Counted from the stretch's first letter, positions 45,801 to 57,678 are shown. The stretch: DNA of 64,000 bases from Lagopus muta (GCF_023343835.1 NC_064439.1:19725433-19789432); one strand, 5' to 3'. Translations and numbers: made by a program. Notes: generated from the sequence alone by a model not told the origin.

Positions 45801-48800
45801 AAGAGAACAATTAGCAATCTTATTTTTGCTACTTCCTACCCCAGCCTCAGAGATCATTGTATGCTGCTTTATCACAATTTTGTGAATTATGCAGCATTTG
45901 AAAGTGTCATCTTTGCTACAACATTGCTGACCATGACCAAGAGCACACATCATGGTGGGTATAAATCCTGCTCAAATCTAGAGATGTATGCATAAGGACT
46001 ACAGACTACTCCAAGCAGTCTGACAGATGTCCCTGGAGGAAAAGGCATGAGCATAAACACAAACGGAGTCAGTCACTGCTGCCTACACCCTCACATTAGC
46101 TGGCAAATACTCCACCCTTTGCTGGACAGAGATAGTCTTAATCAACAGCAAAAATTCATTTAAGGCACAAGAGATGATACGCCATGAATGATACATGAAA
46201 GCGGTGTTAATTTGTTCAAAAAATAACTGAAAATTAACCATCGATCAGTAACTGCTTAGATTTTAAAGATGCAAGTAAAGCACTTTATAAAGGGGAAGAC
46301 TGATCCTTTCACATTGGCTGCGTGGTTACGTTCTTACTGTATTAACGTAAGCATCATGTTTTCACTATTTGCATTACAGCCTTTCTATATTTTGTCCAGA
46401 ACATAAACGTTCCTAATCAGCAGTGCTCACTATTACAGCACCTTTGAAACAGGAAAAGTTTTCCTTAGGCTACCAGGAAGTAATCCTTTGGATTACTCCT
46501 ATTCAGGGATTAAGTTTTTTGCACCAGAAGAATTCTCCACTGTTCTTTATCCAGCAGAATGTCCCTTCGATGTATTATGAAAGTTTCCTATCAACTCCAA
46601 TTGCACACCACGGTTCGTCTTGGCTCTGTTCTCCAGTTCAGAGGAAAAAAAAAATTCCTTAACACATTTGTTCTCCTCCCAAAAAACTCAAAGACCATTC
46701 TGGAAGGAAATTACACAACTATGACCTAACATGTTTACATGACTACTGAGAAATCCAAAGACTTTCCAGTGGATTTTACACAAGTCTCAGTACTAAAGGG
46801 GATCTTTTTTTTTTCCTCAGAACCAAAGCGCTACAGAAGTTTAAGAAACTTCTAATATACAAAAAGCATTTTAAACTGGAGGCTTGTTGAGTACATAATG
46901 TGTATTTTACTGTATTTTTTGCTAAGTGCACTTATTCTGCACTCTCTAAAGCCATGTAAATGAAAAAGCTATTAATAGCCTGAGTAAACGAGGTTTAAGT
47001 CACACATATGAATAATTGGACTATGTATTGATTTTTATCTGAAGAGATTCTTCAATGGCTGAACGTCCTCGTTTATTTCAGGAAATCCCTTGTTAGCCAG
47101 GAGCTGACCTGTTCGCTTTGTCATGGGCTCAGATCTGTTCCCTGCTGTCAGAGCATCTGACAAAGCTGCAGTACATAACTTTCTCACTAATTATGATGCC
47201 TCTTTTGTTGCACAAACTAGTCACCAAATCCCTAGGCTTATTTGATGTAGGACACCCCACAGCACATGAGGAAAGTCACTTGGCATTTCTTGTTTAGAGG
47301 AAAAAAACTCAGTAACTCTCAAGCATACTTTCTTCTCAAAATCTTTATGTTAGAACTACTCTTTTGTGGTAGGGAAAATTTGGGTATACTCTTGTTCAAA
47401 CCAAACTCAGCAGCATGTACCATTTATGTCACAAGTCAATTTACACAATGATCTGCAGTTTTTGCATGTAAAACTGAGAGGTTATGTGGGCACAGTGCAT
47501 GGGCAGAGTAGCTGGAGGCTGAGCGACAGGGAAGGGAAGCAGACAATGAATGTGAGACACGCACAGCACAGCTCACATAATAGCCCACAGCCTTCACAAA
47601 GCTTCATCGGCTGGAGGGAGAGGAAGACATGCCTTGAAGTGCACCAGAACAGCATGCATGATTAAACTAGCTTTAGGTCAAAGGAGCTTGTGCTTGAACT
47701 CTACTAATTTAAAACAAAAAGGGAAATGCCTCTGCACTGACTTGGCAACTGCTTGGATTGGCTCAACCCTGGTAACACAACAGCCTAGATTAAAGGCAGT
47801 ACCTGGAGCTGCAATCTCAAGCTTCAGCCCCCAGAACGTCAGTGGACACCTCATTCCCAGACCCTGCCTGGTGTCTGCTCTCACACTGTCTTCCTAAGAC
47901 CATTAGGGAAATGTTAAAAATCAAACGATGACTTCCTGTGTGGTGACACCTATTACTGCCTATGGAGAGCTCTGGGATGGTCAGCCTGCGCCCAGCTGTC
48001 TGGAGATGGAGGGCAGCTGCTTCCCGCCCAGAGGAGTGATAGCAGTGTTGTTTCACACCAGCAGGTTTCAGGAAGTTATCTTGTTTTGAGAAGGCACATT
48101 CCTGAACATCTGCTACTCCAAACAGCCCTCAATGCAAGCCAAGAGCTGTTTTTGCACAAATCAAAACTTGAGCTCAGAACTTTCCGCAGGCTTCACAGTT
48201 GGTTCTGGCTGTCACATCGGCTTTGGTTCATCTGTGTGACACTGCAACTTCCTACAGACTGAGCTCCAGTGCATTGTTTCTTATGTTAACATCTTTGCTT
48301 ATATGAGCTTAAATTGTACATTCTTAATGCACATCAAAGGGGATACAGACAGCTGCTGTGAGCTCATCCCAAGGATCCCATTGTCTGCTTCTGATCAGCA
48401 AACACTGCTGATAGGAAATACTTAGAATCTGGGACAGTTTTTTGAGAGTGCAGACCGACGTGGTTCATCCAGAAGGAGTTCAGTATTTCCCACACAGTCT
48501 CCCCTTGGAATATGCCCCCACCATTACACATTTGGTAGGAATGCAGCCCACGGCACCCTCCCCTCCAACACAAAGGGATCTATTATTTCAATCTGCTGCC
48601 ACCATACCGGCCATAATGCCTGGATCTGCATTCCTCGGTGAATCCCATAGAAACCATTAATACCCTTCAGCCCTACGCGCAGATGGCTGCGCCTTTTCAC
48701 AACTATTGGATCAGAAAGCGATTCCACGTCGGAGCGCTTTTGTGGAGCCGGCCAGACCGGGATAAAGCGGGACAATAGCCTCACCCTCCCCCCGGACGGC

Positions 48801-49629
48801 GGCACCCCCCCCAAAGAAAACAACGGGGAGAACAAGGGGTTGCGCCGAGCAGCCTTTGTGCGGGCAGAGCCAGCCCCCAGCCCCAGCCCCAGCCCCGACC
48901 CTCCGCCCCCACCGCCCCGCGGCGGCCGCGCCCACCTGTCGGAAGGACTGCAGGGTGCTCTCGGCCTCCTCCCGCTGCAGCATCTCCTCCTGCAACCTGC
49001 AAGCAGCGACACACGGGTGAGGTGAGGGAGGGGTGGGTGCCCGCCCCGCGCCCGGCCCCAGCCCCGCGCCGGCCCCGCACTCACTTCTCCCGCAGGCGCA
49101 TGATGTCGTCGGCCAGGTTGTCGCGCTCCACCTCGACGCGGGCCTTGTCGTTGGTCAGCTGGTCCACCTGCCGCCGCAGCTCCCGCATCTCCTCCTCGTA
49201 CAGGTCGCCCAGGCGGGACGTGCCCTTGCCCTTGAGCTGCTCCAGCTCGGCCAGCAGGATCTTGTTCTGCTGCTCCAGGAAGCGCACCTTGTCGATGTAG
49301 TTGGCGAAGCGGTCGTTGAGCTCCTGCAGCTCTACCTTCTCGTTGGTGCGGTTCGCCTTGAACTCCGTGTTGATGGCGTCCGCCAGGGTGAAGTCCACGG
49401 CGTCGTGCATCCGCATGGGCGGCATGCTGCTCCGCAGCCGCACCGACGTCGCCTTGGTGGCGTACACGCCGCCGGGCGAGGCGGACACATAGCGGGCGCT
49501 GCTGGGCCGCAGGGCGCTGCCCAGCGAATAGCGGGTGGTGGACGTGATGTAGCGGGTGCCGCTGCTGGGCCGGCTGCCCCCGCCGAACATGCGGCGGTAC
49601 GAGGAGTTCTTGCTGCTGGTGAAGCTCAT
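42822..49629 (-). CDS. VIM: Vimentin, type III intermediate filament protein (complete, nine exons)
   Basis: Vimentin forms the cytoplasmic intermediate filament network of mesenchymal cells. Nine coding exons of 545, 61, 96, 162, 126, 221, 44, 86 and 42 bp join to 1383 bp, giving 460 residues, the length of chicken vimentin. The Ser/Arg-rich head covers about residues 1-95. The rod begins near the helix-initiation motif [13 protein letters not shown] (from about 104) and ends with the termination motif [13 protein letters not shown] (about 390-402). The tail ends SQHHDDLE. A single cysteine lies at about 322 in QSLTCEVDA (human Cys328). Every intron is GT-AG and phases match. I chose the ATG at 49629-49627 because [18 protein letters not shown] is the known vimentin start; upstream in-frame sequence is GC-rich 5' UTR and promoter. 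No breaks are seen. Confidence 0.98.
43333..43418 (-). CDS. VIM: VIM coding exon 8
   Basis: 86 bp, acceptor TTCTCCAG, donor GTTGGT. Encodes [20 protein letters not shown] and KTVETRDGQ of the tail. Confidence 0.96.
43831..43874 (-). CDS. VIM: VIM coding exon 7
   Basis: 44 bp, acceptor CCTTCAG, donor GTAAGC. Encodes [14 protein letters not shown] at the start of the tail. The short 95-bp intron 6 precedes it. Confidence 0.96.
43970..44190 (-). CDS. VIM: VIM coding exon 6 (end of the rod)
   Basis: 221 bp, acceptor CTTCCAG, donor GTAAAAAT. Encodes [18 protein letters not shown] through the helix-termination motif [12 protein letters not shown]. The final Arg codon is split with exon 7. Confidence 0.97.
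44820..44945 (-). CDS. VIM: VIM coding exon 5 (carries the only cysteine)
   Basis: 126 bp, acceptor CTCAG, donor GTAAGT. Encodes [17 protein letters not shown] to [10 protein letters not shown] of coil 2. The single Cys is the known redox and zinc-sensitive site of vimentin. Confidence 0.97.
45392..45553 (-). CDS. VIM: VIM coding exon 4
   Basis: 162 bp, acceptor CTCTAAG, donor GTAAGT. Encodes [20 protein letters not shown] to EEWYKSK, end of coil 1B, linker and start of coil 2. Confidence 0.97.
45693..45788 (-). CDS. VIM: VIM coding exon 3
   Basis: 96 bp, acceptor CTGATCAG, donor GTAAGC. Encodes [20 protein letters not shown] and on to KKLHDE. It follows the 3147-bp intron 2, by far the largest intron of the gene. 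Confidence 0.97.
45789..48935 (-). other. VIM: VIM intron 2
   Basis: 3147 bp between exons 2 and 3. Its first 150 bases in the transcript are extremely G-rich (see 48871-48900); the remainder is AT-rich, without a recognised repeat or ORF. Confidence 0.85.
48871..48900 (-). repeat. G-rich hexamer repeat at the start of VIM intron 2
   Basis: On the plus strand CAGCCC-type hexamers repeat about five times; the transcript therefore reads (GGGGCT)n with at least four runs of four or more G. It starts about 36 bases past the exon 2 donor. Confidence 0.8.
48936..48996 (-). CDS. VIM: VIM coding exon 2
   Basis: 61 bp, the same size as the human exon. Acceptor GCTTGCAG, donor GTGGGC. Encodes [20 protein letters not shown] of coil 1B. 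Intron 1 before it is only 88 bp. Confidence 0.97.
49085..49629 (-). CDS. VIM: VIM coding exon 1 (head, coil 1A and most of coil 1B)
   Basis: 545 bp coding, ending AA|GTGAGT so that the Lys codon is completed by the next exon. It encodes the head domain with its Ser/Arg clusters (phosphorylation targets of the family) and the rod up to DDIMRLREK. The exon is very GC-rich and lies in the CpG island. Confidence 0.97.
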
Positions 49630-49870
49630 GGCGGCGAGGAACGGAGCGGCTTTGTAATCCGGGAGCGGAGCGGGGCTCGGAGCGCGGCGGGCGAAGAAGG
49701 GCGGCGTCCCCAACTCGGGGCCCCTCTTATGGGGCGCCACCGCCCCGCGCCGCCCCGCCCCGGCCCGACAGTCGCCAATGGCCGCGTCGGGCCCGGGGAG
49801 GAGCGGGGGGGAGGGGGGCCCGCGGCGGCGGAGCGGGGACAAAGGCGGCGGGACCCGGGGCGGCTGCCGA
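49630..49870 (-). promoter_or_regulatory. VIM: VIM promoter and 5' UTR in a CpG island
   Basis: Reading leftwards, a CATAAGAG TATA-like element (49731-49724) lies about 95 bases before the ATG, preceded by a GC box (GGGCGGGGCG, 49760-49751) and a CCAAT-type element read as ATTGG on the transcript strand (49779-49775). CpG density stays high to about 49960 and again at 50160-50340. By spacing, transcription would start near 49695-49705, giving a 5' UTR of about 70 bases. Element calls are by motif only; vimentin promoters in birds and mammals are known to rely on GC boxes. Confidence 0.65.
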
Positions 49871-49959
49871 GGTTCCTTGGGGCCCTACGCCCCTCCGACA
49901 GCGCAGTGATTCCGAGGGCGGGACGGGCTGCGGTGCTCCGCCAGCGCTCCTAGCATGGG

Positions 49960-52900
49960 CCGAGTGCTTGAAAATGCGTCTGTGCAACTTTGTGCGAGCC
50001 CCGTCCCTTCCTTCTTAGCTTGCTGAAAGGCACCAAGATCGGGGGAGTGATGCTCGCTATTCACGAAGGGCTACCGAACGTCCAAAGCGGGCAGACAGAA
50101 ACATGAACTGTCGGTGGGTTTGGGGTTAGTTGCTTCATACGGCACCTCTTCCATCTGGTCTCCCGTCCGGTGCTCGGGGCTCAGCGCTCTCCTCGCAGCG
50201 CCCGGGACCCGCCCAGCCTCGTCGGTGCCGACGGAGCTGCGCTCATTGCGGACGGGCGCTGCGGTACTGCCACGGCTGCAGCAGGGGCACCGCTCTGCCC
50301 TCGGGCACAGTGCTCCTGGTCGCTGAGGGAGCGGCAGGAGCGGTTATAACCAAGGGTCTGTTTGTTTTTAGTTTCTGTAAGCACACGGTCACTGTCTCAG
50401 GAAAGAGCTCTTACAAATAGGTCGTTAGAAGTGATCCCCAAAGAGCCTCAAAGTCAGGACAGAAATCCCCGTTCTTCTACTGCAACTGAGCTATCAGTGT
50501 GGGGCTGCCAGTGAGACAGAAGGACCAATCGCAATGGTGTAACAATGGACAGGGAAAAACTTGAGCAGCAGTAAGAAAAACTCCCCAAGACCATTTTCAG
50601 CGTGAATGCAGAAGTGGTGGAAGGGAGGTGGTGAGACTTCCATCCCTTAGGGAACGTAAAGCTGGGCTGCCCAAAGCCCAAGGTGTATTCTTCCAGGAAG
50701 CAATCCCACTCTGACACATCTGATTGGTGACACCATTTTCCACCTTGCTCTAAAAGTGACTGACACAATGCAAAGATATCTGCAGTGTATCCTTTAGCAC
50801 TTGTGGGATGTAACGCTACCACTTAGTTTTTCTAACTTGCAGTCCTGCAGAAGCAATGTCTGCACTGAGAGTTCTCATAAACCTGAACACGAGCAGCGGG
50901 CGGGGAGTGAGGTGATGTCCGTAAGATGCTCATAGTAGGGTTGGCTATTGTCCTCCAGGTGTTGTATCTTATGAGAAGAATTGGAGCCCATATATTTTAT
51001 TAAGGTTGCAGCGGGAGATTTTTGATTGTTTAGTCAGTGACTGTGTTCCTTTCTGTGCTGTAGTTTGGTTCTGATGGCAATGAGAAGTAGAGGAACACAG
51101 GCAAAAAGCACAGCAGCAGGCAGCAAGTGGCTCCCCAAGGGAAGAGCTGCACTCAGCACAGAGCTGTCACAGATTGCTGGGCTGCTAAAGGTACACTTGG
51201 CTCCATTTGCTTCTCTTAATGGCCCACAGCTTGTTTATGCTCTACAAAACCTTTATGGCACGCACACGCAACTGCCATCCTTCACTCTGACAATTCTCTG
51301 CCCCTGAAATTCAGGGATGTGTTTGCTTTGGTAAAAAAAAAAAACAAAAACCAAACAAACAAACAAAAAAAAACAAACAGGACCTCTTGTTTTGGATATA
51401 ATTTTCATATGTTTATGTCAGTGCTGCCATATGTGCTCTTGGCCACCTGCCTCATTGCTGTTTCTCCCTGTGAAATTTCCCTAAAAATGCAAAGATATTC
51501 AGTTATAAGGACTACAATAAGCCCTACAGTACCTTTTGCTAGTGGGCACTTGCACAGGTGCAGAAATGGAGGAAGTTTCTTGTACAGCTGCAATAAACGT
51601 AGTCCATATTTGCATCCCAAGCCCAAAGGGGAACAAGAACTGTCCTCATTGAAGGATCTCCACAGTACTTGTCAGGAAAGACTGCATCTCACCATAGCTG
51701 CAGGAATCACAGACAGCTGAGGAGGGAGGACAGAGGGGAGTCAATGGCTGCAGCCAAGAGGACGCAGATGTACTGCTGTATTCTGAAAATCGGTTATGAT
51801 AAGAATGAAAAAATCCTTGTAATTTTCTCTGGAAAACACGTATTTCTGATATTTCTGATAACATCACTGAAAATAATAGCATTTGCAGTTTTTTAAAGTT
51901 TGATTTAGGCAAGAAATTAAAGGAATTTAGTCCATCTAGCATGTTTTGGAATGTGCTTTCCAATTATCCCAGGCCTTGACTAAACTGATTTGAATCATTT
52001 CATCGATCAAACTTCTGTACTTTTAGTGAGGGTCCTGCTTTAAAGTGTGAAATGATTTTTTTTTTTTTCCCCCAGAAAGTATATAATAACCCGTAAGCCT
52101 AAAACATCCAGCCAAAATATCCTGCAATACAAATGCAGTTCCCTTTGTTGTCAGTTCCATAAAGCAGCCCCGAGTCCTTTCGGGAGCAAGGACTGGAAGG
52201 CATCGGCCCACAGAGGCTTTCCTTCACACTTCCCCCAGGTCCATGAATATTGAACACGCTCTGTGCAAGAGGGACTGCTTCAACAGGAGACTATGAAAGA
52301 GGGTTAATGTCCTGCAGCAGCTGAATAGGGAATCTCCATAATATTCAGACACACAAGTGCTGGGACTGCTGCTTGACTGTACGCTGTAACTTCTAGTGAA
52401 AAGACCACTTCTTCCTTCAGCTGTGGTTTGACAAGACTCAGGCTTCTCTGGTTTTGAAATCAGAAAGGCCCTAGGTTCCTATTTCCAAATAAATGGTTGT
52501 AAGTTGTGGTGTAACTGTTCTGCTGGGGCAGTCCTTCCCTCTGGCTGGGAGCTGGGTGTAGCTGGGCCCAGGGGAAGGACGATGCTTCCTGCAGCCTGTT
52601 CCAGCACTTTGTATATTGTGCTGAAAACACCTCTGAGCCCAGAGAAAAGCTGCTTTTTCTGAACCCCAAAAACCTTGAGAGAAGCTGATGTGGGTTTGTG
52701 AACCCAAAAATTTACTAACAACTAAGTGTTCAGGCCCTTAAGCCTCCTTTTCTGAATAACTGACAATTTATGATCTCAGGAAGTAAATTGAAAGTTCTTT
52801 TATGGAAGTTATTTTTAAAATTGTATTGCCTGTGGTAGTTGTCAGTGTTACAAAACACAGCAAACGTCTATGAGTATCCACTGATTTTTTCGAGGGAATG

Positions 52901-54491
52901 ACTACGTTACAGACTCAAAACTAACCACGTCTTTCTGCAGTACAGTATTTTAATGTCAGATGAATGATATGAAACTGGCGGGTCTTTCATCATTGGGGAA
53001 GTGTTCTAATTATGACTTGTGCCACCGAGTTGCATGCTATTATTACTGTTGCACATAAAGTTCCCCTCCGTTATGGTTTCTGGTAGGCAGAGCGGGGTAT
53101 TTTCTGTCTCTTTTTGTCTCTCTTCTACTGAATCAGACAATCATTTCCAAAGCCAGTACACCTCTGCCCAAGTCCTGGGGTTGTCTCAAACAGCGTGCAC
53201 AATTCTAGCAGCACAGAGCAGAGAATTATAAGTTTTTCAGTTCTCTCATAGTATAACAATTAATGTAATCCATCCCTAAAAGAGAAGAAACCAACTGGAA
53301 TGCTCTGACACACTGCATGTAATGGTAATAGCACTAACTGATGACTCTCAGCAGTATCTTTAGCAATGGCTGGGACATAAAGGCCAAGATTTTCCAACCA
53401 ACAAAAGGCATGGCATACTCTGAGGCTCAATGCTCAACTTTCAACACTAAGCAGAACTAACTTCCAGAATATGCCAAGTGTTTTAGTCTTAATTTGGGTC
53501 TCAAAGAAATGTAATTTGAAATTTCAGCTACTTGTTTTCCTTGTTCATGAAGCTTACATTTTGCCAAAGTCAAATTAGGCAAAATTCTCAGAGAACAAAG
53601 GAAGAAGAGAGGTGCATGAGGATTTTAAGTGTAAATGAGAGCAGTTATACTAATATTTTGATCCAATTAATTTTTATAGGCTTGGAAGGCCATTCTTCTC
53701 AGAGAAACTGGATTTTTAGAAAAGATTAATTGCAGTAAGAGTAAGAAAATAGGTGTTTGGATGGCCATGTAGTTGGAAGAAAATAAAGCACACAATGAGA
53801 AATTATGGCAATGGAAAGGGCAACAGAAATCATAGACTGAGGAAGACGTCAGAATAAATGAACACAGTATAATCAGGGCCCATATCTTCCTATTTCTGTG
53901 AGGGAGGAAAAGGCACCAAATTCAGTAGCAGAAGGATGTCAATTCCCAAATCATATTGCTGAGTGGAAAAATAAGGAATATGGTAATGAAATCTGCCCTG
54001 TGGTTAAATTACAATATAGCAAGATGCAGAAAGCGGGGGACAAGGGAAGATGTGGGACGTGGTTGAATACTCGTATAATAATTACAAGAGCACAGAAAAG
54101 AAAGGCTTGACAAGAAAACAAATTTCACTTGATGTTTCTAGAGCTTGAAGAAACATTAAGACATTTGGGAGAAAATACAGGAAAGACAGAGAATAGTTAT
54201 TCTTACTCTTTCTTCCTGACTCATTCTTGAGACTGATACAAAACTAGAGGAGCTACAGATTGCTGACAGGAGCAGCTGAAAGACCACTCTGTCAGTCCCT
54301 GCCACCCAATGCTTATTAACAGGTCCTGTGGCCTCAAAATCTTTGATTTGGTAGAGCTAGCATCTGGCAATTGTTCTTCTACAGTGCACAGCTTGCCTAT
54401 CTCATCGCAAATTAGTTGAGGAAGGAACATGGAGAAATTCCTTCTGCACTGTTCACATCACACCCCTATACCTGTATTGGAATTTGTTCAT
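49960..54491. other. Intergenic sequence upstream of VIM
   Basis: A CpG-rich shoulder runs to about 50340 and could host an antisense or divergent start. An A/C-rich simple tract lies at 51331-51380. I see no conserved coding exon. Confidence 0.5.
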
Positions 54492-54810
54492 TGCAGCAGA
54501 AATGCTAAGTCACGGCTTGAAATAGTGACTGAGCACCTGGTGGGAAGGGAGTTCAGGTGAATGCATCTGGATCCTGGCTCCACCCCTTCCCAGACATCAT
54601 TTAAGGGTTGGCAGTGGAGGCAGCAGTATCTTGCTGGTGGTCCCTGCTTACCTGAGGCCTTATAAGGGTAAGTGGGTTTTTATTTATTTTATTTTATTTT
54701 ATTCTTTGTTTCTGTGATTCTTGTGTTTGAGTAAATCCTCGCTTGCTACAGCCCAGGGCTTTGCTACTCTGCTATTGTTTCTGTGCTTTTCATCACACTG
54801 TGACATTATA
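54492..54810 (+). repeat. Solo LTR, copy 2, with perfect 5-bp target-site duplication
   Basis: A 319-bp element collinear with 36395-36733. It begins TGCAGCAGAAATGC and ends CATTATA; TTCAT directly precedes (54487-54491) and directly follows (54811-54815), a perfect 5-bp target-site duplication. Relative to copy 1 it has lost about 25 bases after GGGAAGG and gained a TTTTA repeat at 54677-54703. Confidence 0.85.
54677..54703 (+). repeat. (TTTTA)n microsatellite inside the LTR
   Basis: About five TTTTA/TTTA units at the position where the other LTR copy has TTTTTCTTTTG, so the repeat grew after insertion. Confidence 0.7.
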
Positions 54811-56422
54811 TTCATGTGTCTTTAATTATGATTGGGCTCTACAAATGGAATAAAGGGCTATGGTGAATCTTTATGTGAAGGCAACTTTTCTAGAGTGCCT
54901 TATTTTCCATCCATAAAAATGCAAATGATTTCAAAGTACATCTTAATGAGTATATAGGTAATTCTTTTTACAAGAAATTACTGAAGGGTCACCATAGGCA
55001 CTTCACAAAGCCTTTTTAATTTTGTTTAACTTTAGTAGAATATTTGTGCAAAATAACACTGTGCAATGTGTGGAGTTTCTTTCTGTCCTTTGCTGTATTG
55101 CTGACTTTACAGTTTTCACATTACTATCGAGTATGGTGCACAGTTGTTATCCTTGTCAGCTGTTGGGACAGGTAGAATTCAGCAGCATGAATGAACATTC
55201 CTTTGTCACATTGGGATGGAAAGTGATATCTACAGACTTGTCTGTCTTAAATCTTGAGGTTGCAAACCTTTTCAAAGATGAATCATCCATCCATTCATCT
55301 ATCCACTCTGTTTGGAAAAGGCTGAAAGAAGTGATTCTAGCATGTCATTAACGAACTCTGCTACTTACAGATTTGCTACTTTTTGGCCAAGCTTTTTCAA
55401 AAGAAGCTGCTGGAAGGACTCCTATCCAAAACAAACAAACAAAAAGCTTGGCAGTGATTTTGTTCTTCTCTTTCTCCCAGGTCCATCACTTACGAAAGGC
55501 ATAAATAGCATAACGTTTTCTTGCAATGATATACTAGGAAATGATGATTTTTTTTCTGAGGAAGGGACAGGACACAGCAATGGAATTATTAATTACATGC
55601 AGCAATTGTTCAGATCTTCCTTTGAGATGCCCAGAACAAGCAGAACATTACTAGCTGAGGGCCAAGTTTTTACTGGATTCCTCAGTCGGAGTTCTTGTGC
55701 CAAATCCTTGGTTCCAATGTGTCTCATAAACTGACTGTGCATTGTGTTAGCCACCCTGGGATTAGTTAGCTTTTACCAAAGGGAAGAGGACGTGGCTCAC
55801 ACACCCCAAAACAGAGGAGACCAAGTTTCTAAGAGTTGCTTTTACATGCCAATTCTATGTCTAATATTCAAACAGCATGCTCTGCTGGCTGGGGTTGAGG
55901 ATGGGAATTTAAGTTAATGGTATGGAAAAAAAATAATAAAACTGTGGGCTATAGGGCTGGAGTAGAAAACTTACTAAATGTGTAAAGAAGGCACATATAG
56001 CTGGAGAAGGAAAAGATAAAGTATCTTAAAGAGAAGCCCATTTGAGGGGGTTGTAAAGGTGTCCTGTTTCCCATTACAAATGCAGACTCAATGTCTATGG
56101 GATTTTTTGGATAATCTGTCTCATGTATATGGTTATTATTATAGAGTTATTATGCCTGTGTAGGATGGCCTAACAATCATTTTGCTTTGTAAATGTTTCA
56201 TGTTGACTCTTAAATGTTACAAATGTTTGTGGCTGCTCATTTGACATGGAATAGACACTACCCGTAACCCTGTGGAGGTTACTAAGCCTACAACTGAAGT
56301 CCAAAGCACATCATGACAAGGTAACTCTGCACAGTGAAGAAGTCTTCTAGACAATGAAACAACATATAGGTAAGATGATAGGCTCTTCCAAAGACTGAGG
56401 AATGGATTACTCAGAATATGGT

Positions 56423-56450
56423 AATACAGCCATTGGCCAATGGCTGTATT
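56423..56450. repeat. 28-bp perfect palindrome
   Basis: Arms AATACAGCCATTGG and CCAATGGCTGTATT are exact reverse complements with no spacer; symmetry stops at the next base on both sides. Confidence 0.95.
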
Positions 56451-57678
56451 TGAAAATAATCAAATTCTGTAGTGTCAAGTGATTTATCCTTAAAATGAAT
56501 TCTCTCAGTAATGCTCTTGTACTGTAATATACATGATGCTTGGACTGGTACTGATAATGGGGTTTATGCACAGTTTAGATTACTGTCTTGAGGCTTAAAT
56601 TCATTACTTTTCTAACTTTTGAACAACTTTGTACTAACCATAGGAAATGAGTGCTATATGTGACTTGGCACTATTAGTTCAATGAAGTCATCCTCAAGAA
56701 CTTCAGCTGCTGTTCAGGGTCCCTGACAAACAATTCCAACAATATCCCATTGTATTTCTCTTATGAATTATGTGAAACATGTTTGCTGGAGTCTTAAATC
56801 AGCCCAGCTCCCTATAGCTGAAAATTAATTTCTAGTCCATACTGGATATGTTTTTGTTCAACAAGATTTCTCTTTGTCAAAAAGAACTAATTCAGACTTC
56901 ACCCATGTAGGTTAGGCTTACTTCTCTCCAGACTATCTCAGCAAAATTAACATTTTAATCTCACAACACTTTATCTAAAAAAAAGGTTTGTGGTTTTGTT
57001 TATTTATTTATTTTCCCCAAAACTTTAGGAAAACCCAAAGCTTTTTCTTCTTAGTTGAGGCACTGGAAAAAGGGATACAAAAAAACCCAGCAGCCATAAG
57101 TGACTCTTCTATAATTCAACTGGAATAACTTTTCAGTTTATCCTTCATTGCAGTTAACCTTTATAGAATCACACAATTTCTTCAAACGTGTTCTTTTTCC
57201 ATAGGCTGTTTTCTAAGAGGCTTTCTGTTAGAACAGAACTGTGTCCCAGCTATTGGTATGCTTGACAGACATTTGTGGACACAGATGTAGTGAGAGAATA
57301 TTTACACTGCAATCAGTTCTGTAATTACCTTTAAATAGCTTTGGAGTAACTCGCTTGCAAAGTGCCAGTAAAGTAACAAGTGTGGAAGACACCTCAGCAC
57401 TGCTGAGGCACCAAGTGCTCAGCTTCTTGAGCGGGTTCTGGAGTCAGTCCTCAGTGACACGTTTGTTGTTTCAAGGTAACTTTGTAAGTCCACAGTTACA
57501 GCTCTGCTGTGTGAAAGATTTTCTTCCTTTTTAGAGGAAACACCCTACTACTGAAATTCTACTGCCATGGTTACCTGCATAAGACATATCATTTCCTGTG
57601 CCTCTGCCAGTTACCAGCTTAGTCACAGATCTCCTTACATGGGGATGAATGAAAAAATGAAGTTGGGGCAGGGGGGAA

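Noticed and set aside
48524-49084. 186-codon minus-strand frame next to VIM exon 2
   Set aside because: It runs through VIM introns 1 and 2 and exon 2 in the wrong frame; its Gly/Arg-rich sequence reflects the G-rich intron.
49033-49953. 306-codon open frame on the plus strand across VIM exon 1
   Set aside because: It is the antisense of the VIM head/rod exon and GC-rich promoter. GC-rich coding DNA commonly leaves the antisense frame open. The translation is low-complexity Ala/Gly/His-rich with no domain.
55312-55734. 140-codon plus-strand frame
   Set aside because: AT-rich, no domain, no good initiation context or nearby CpG or promoter signal; length is within chance expectation for a 64-kb window.
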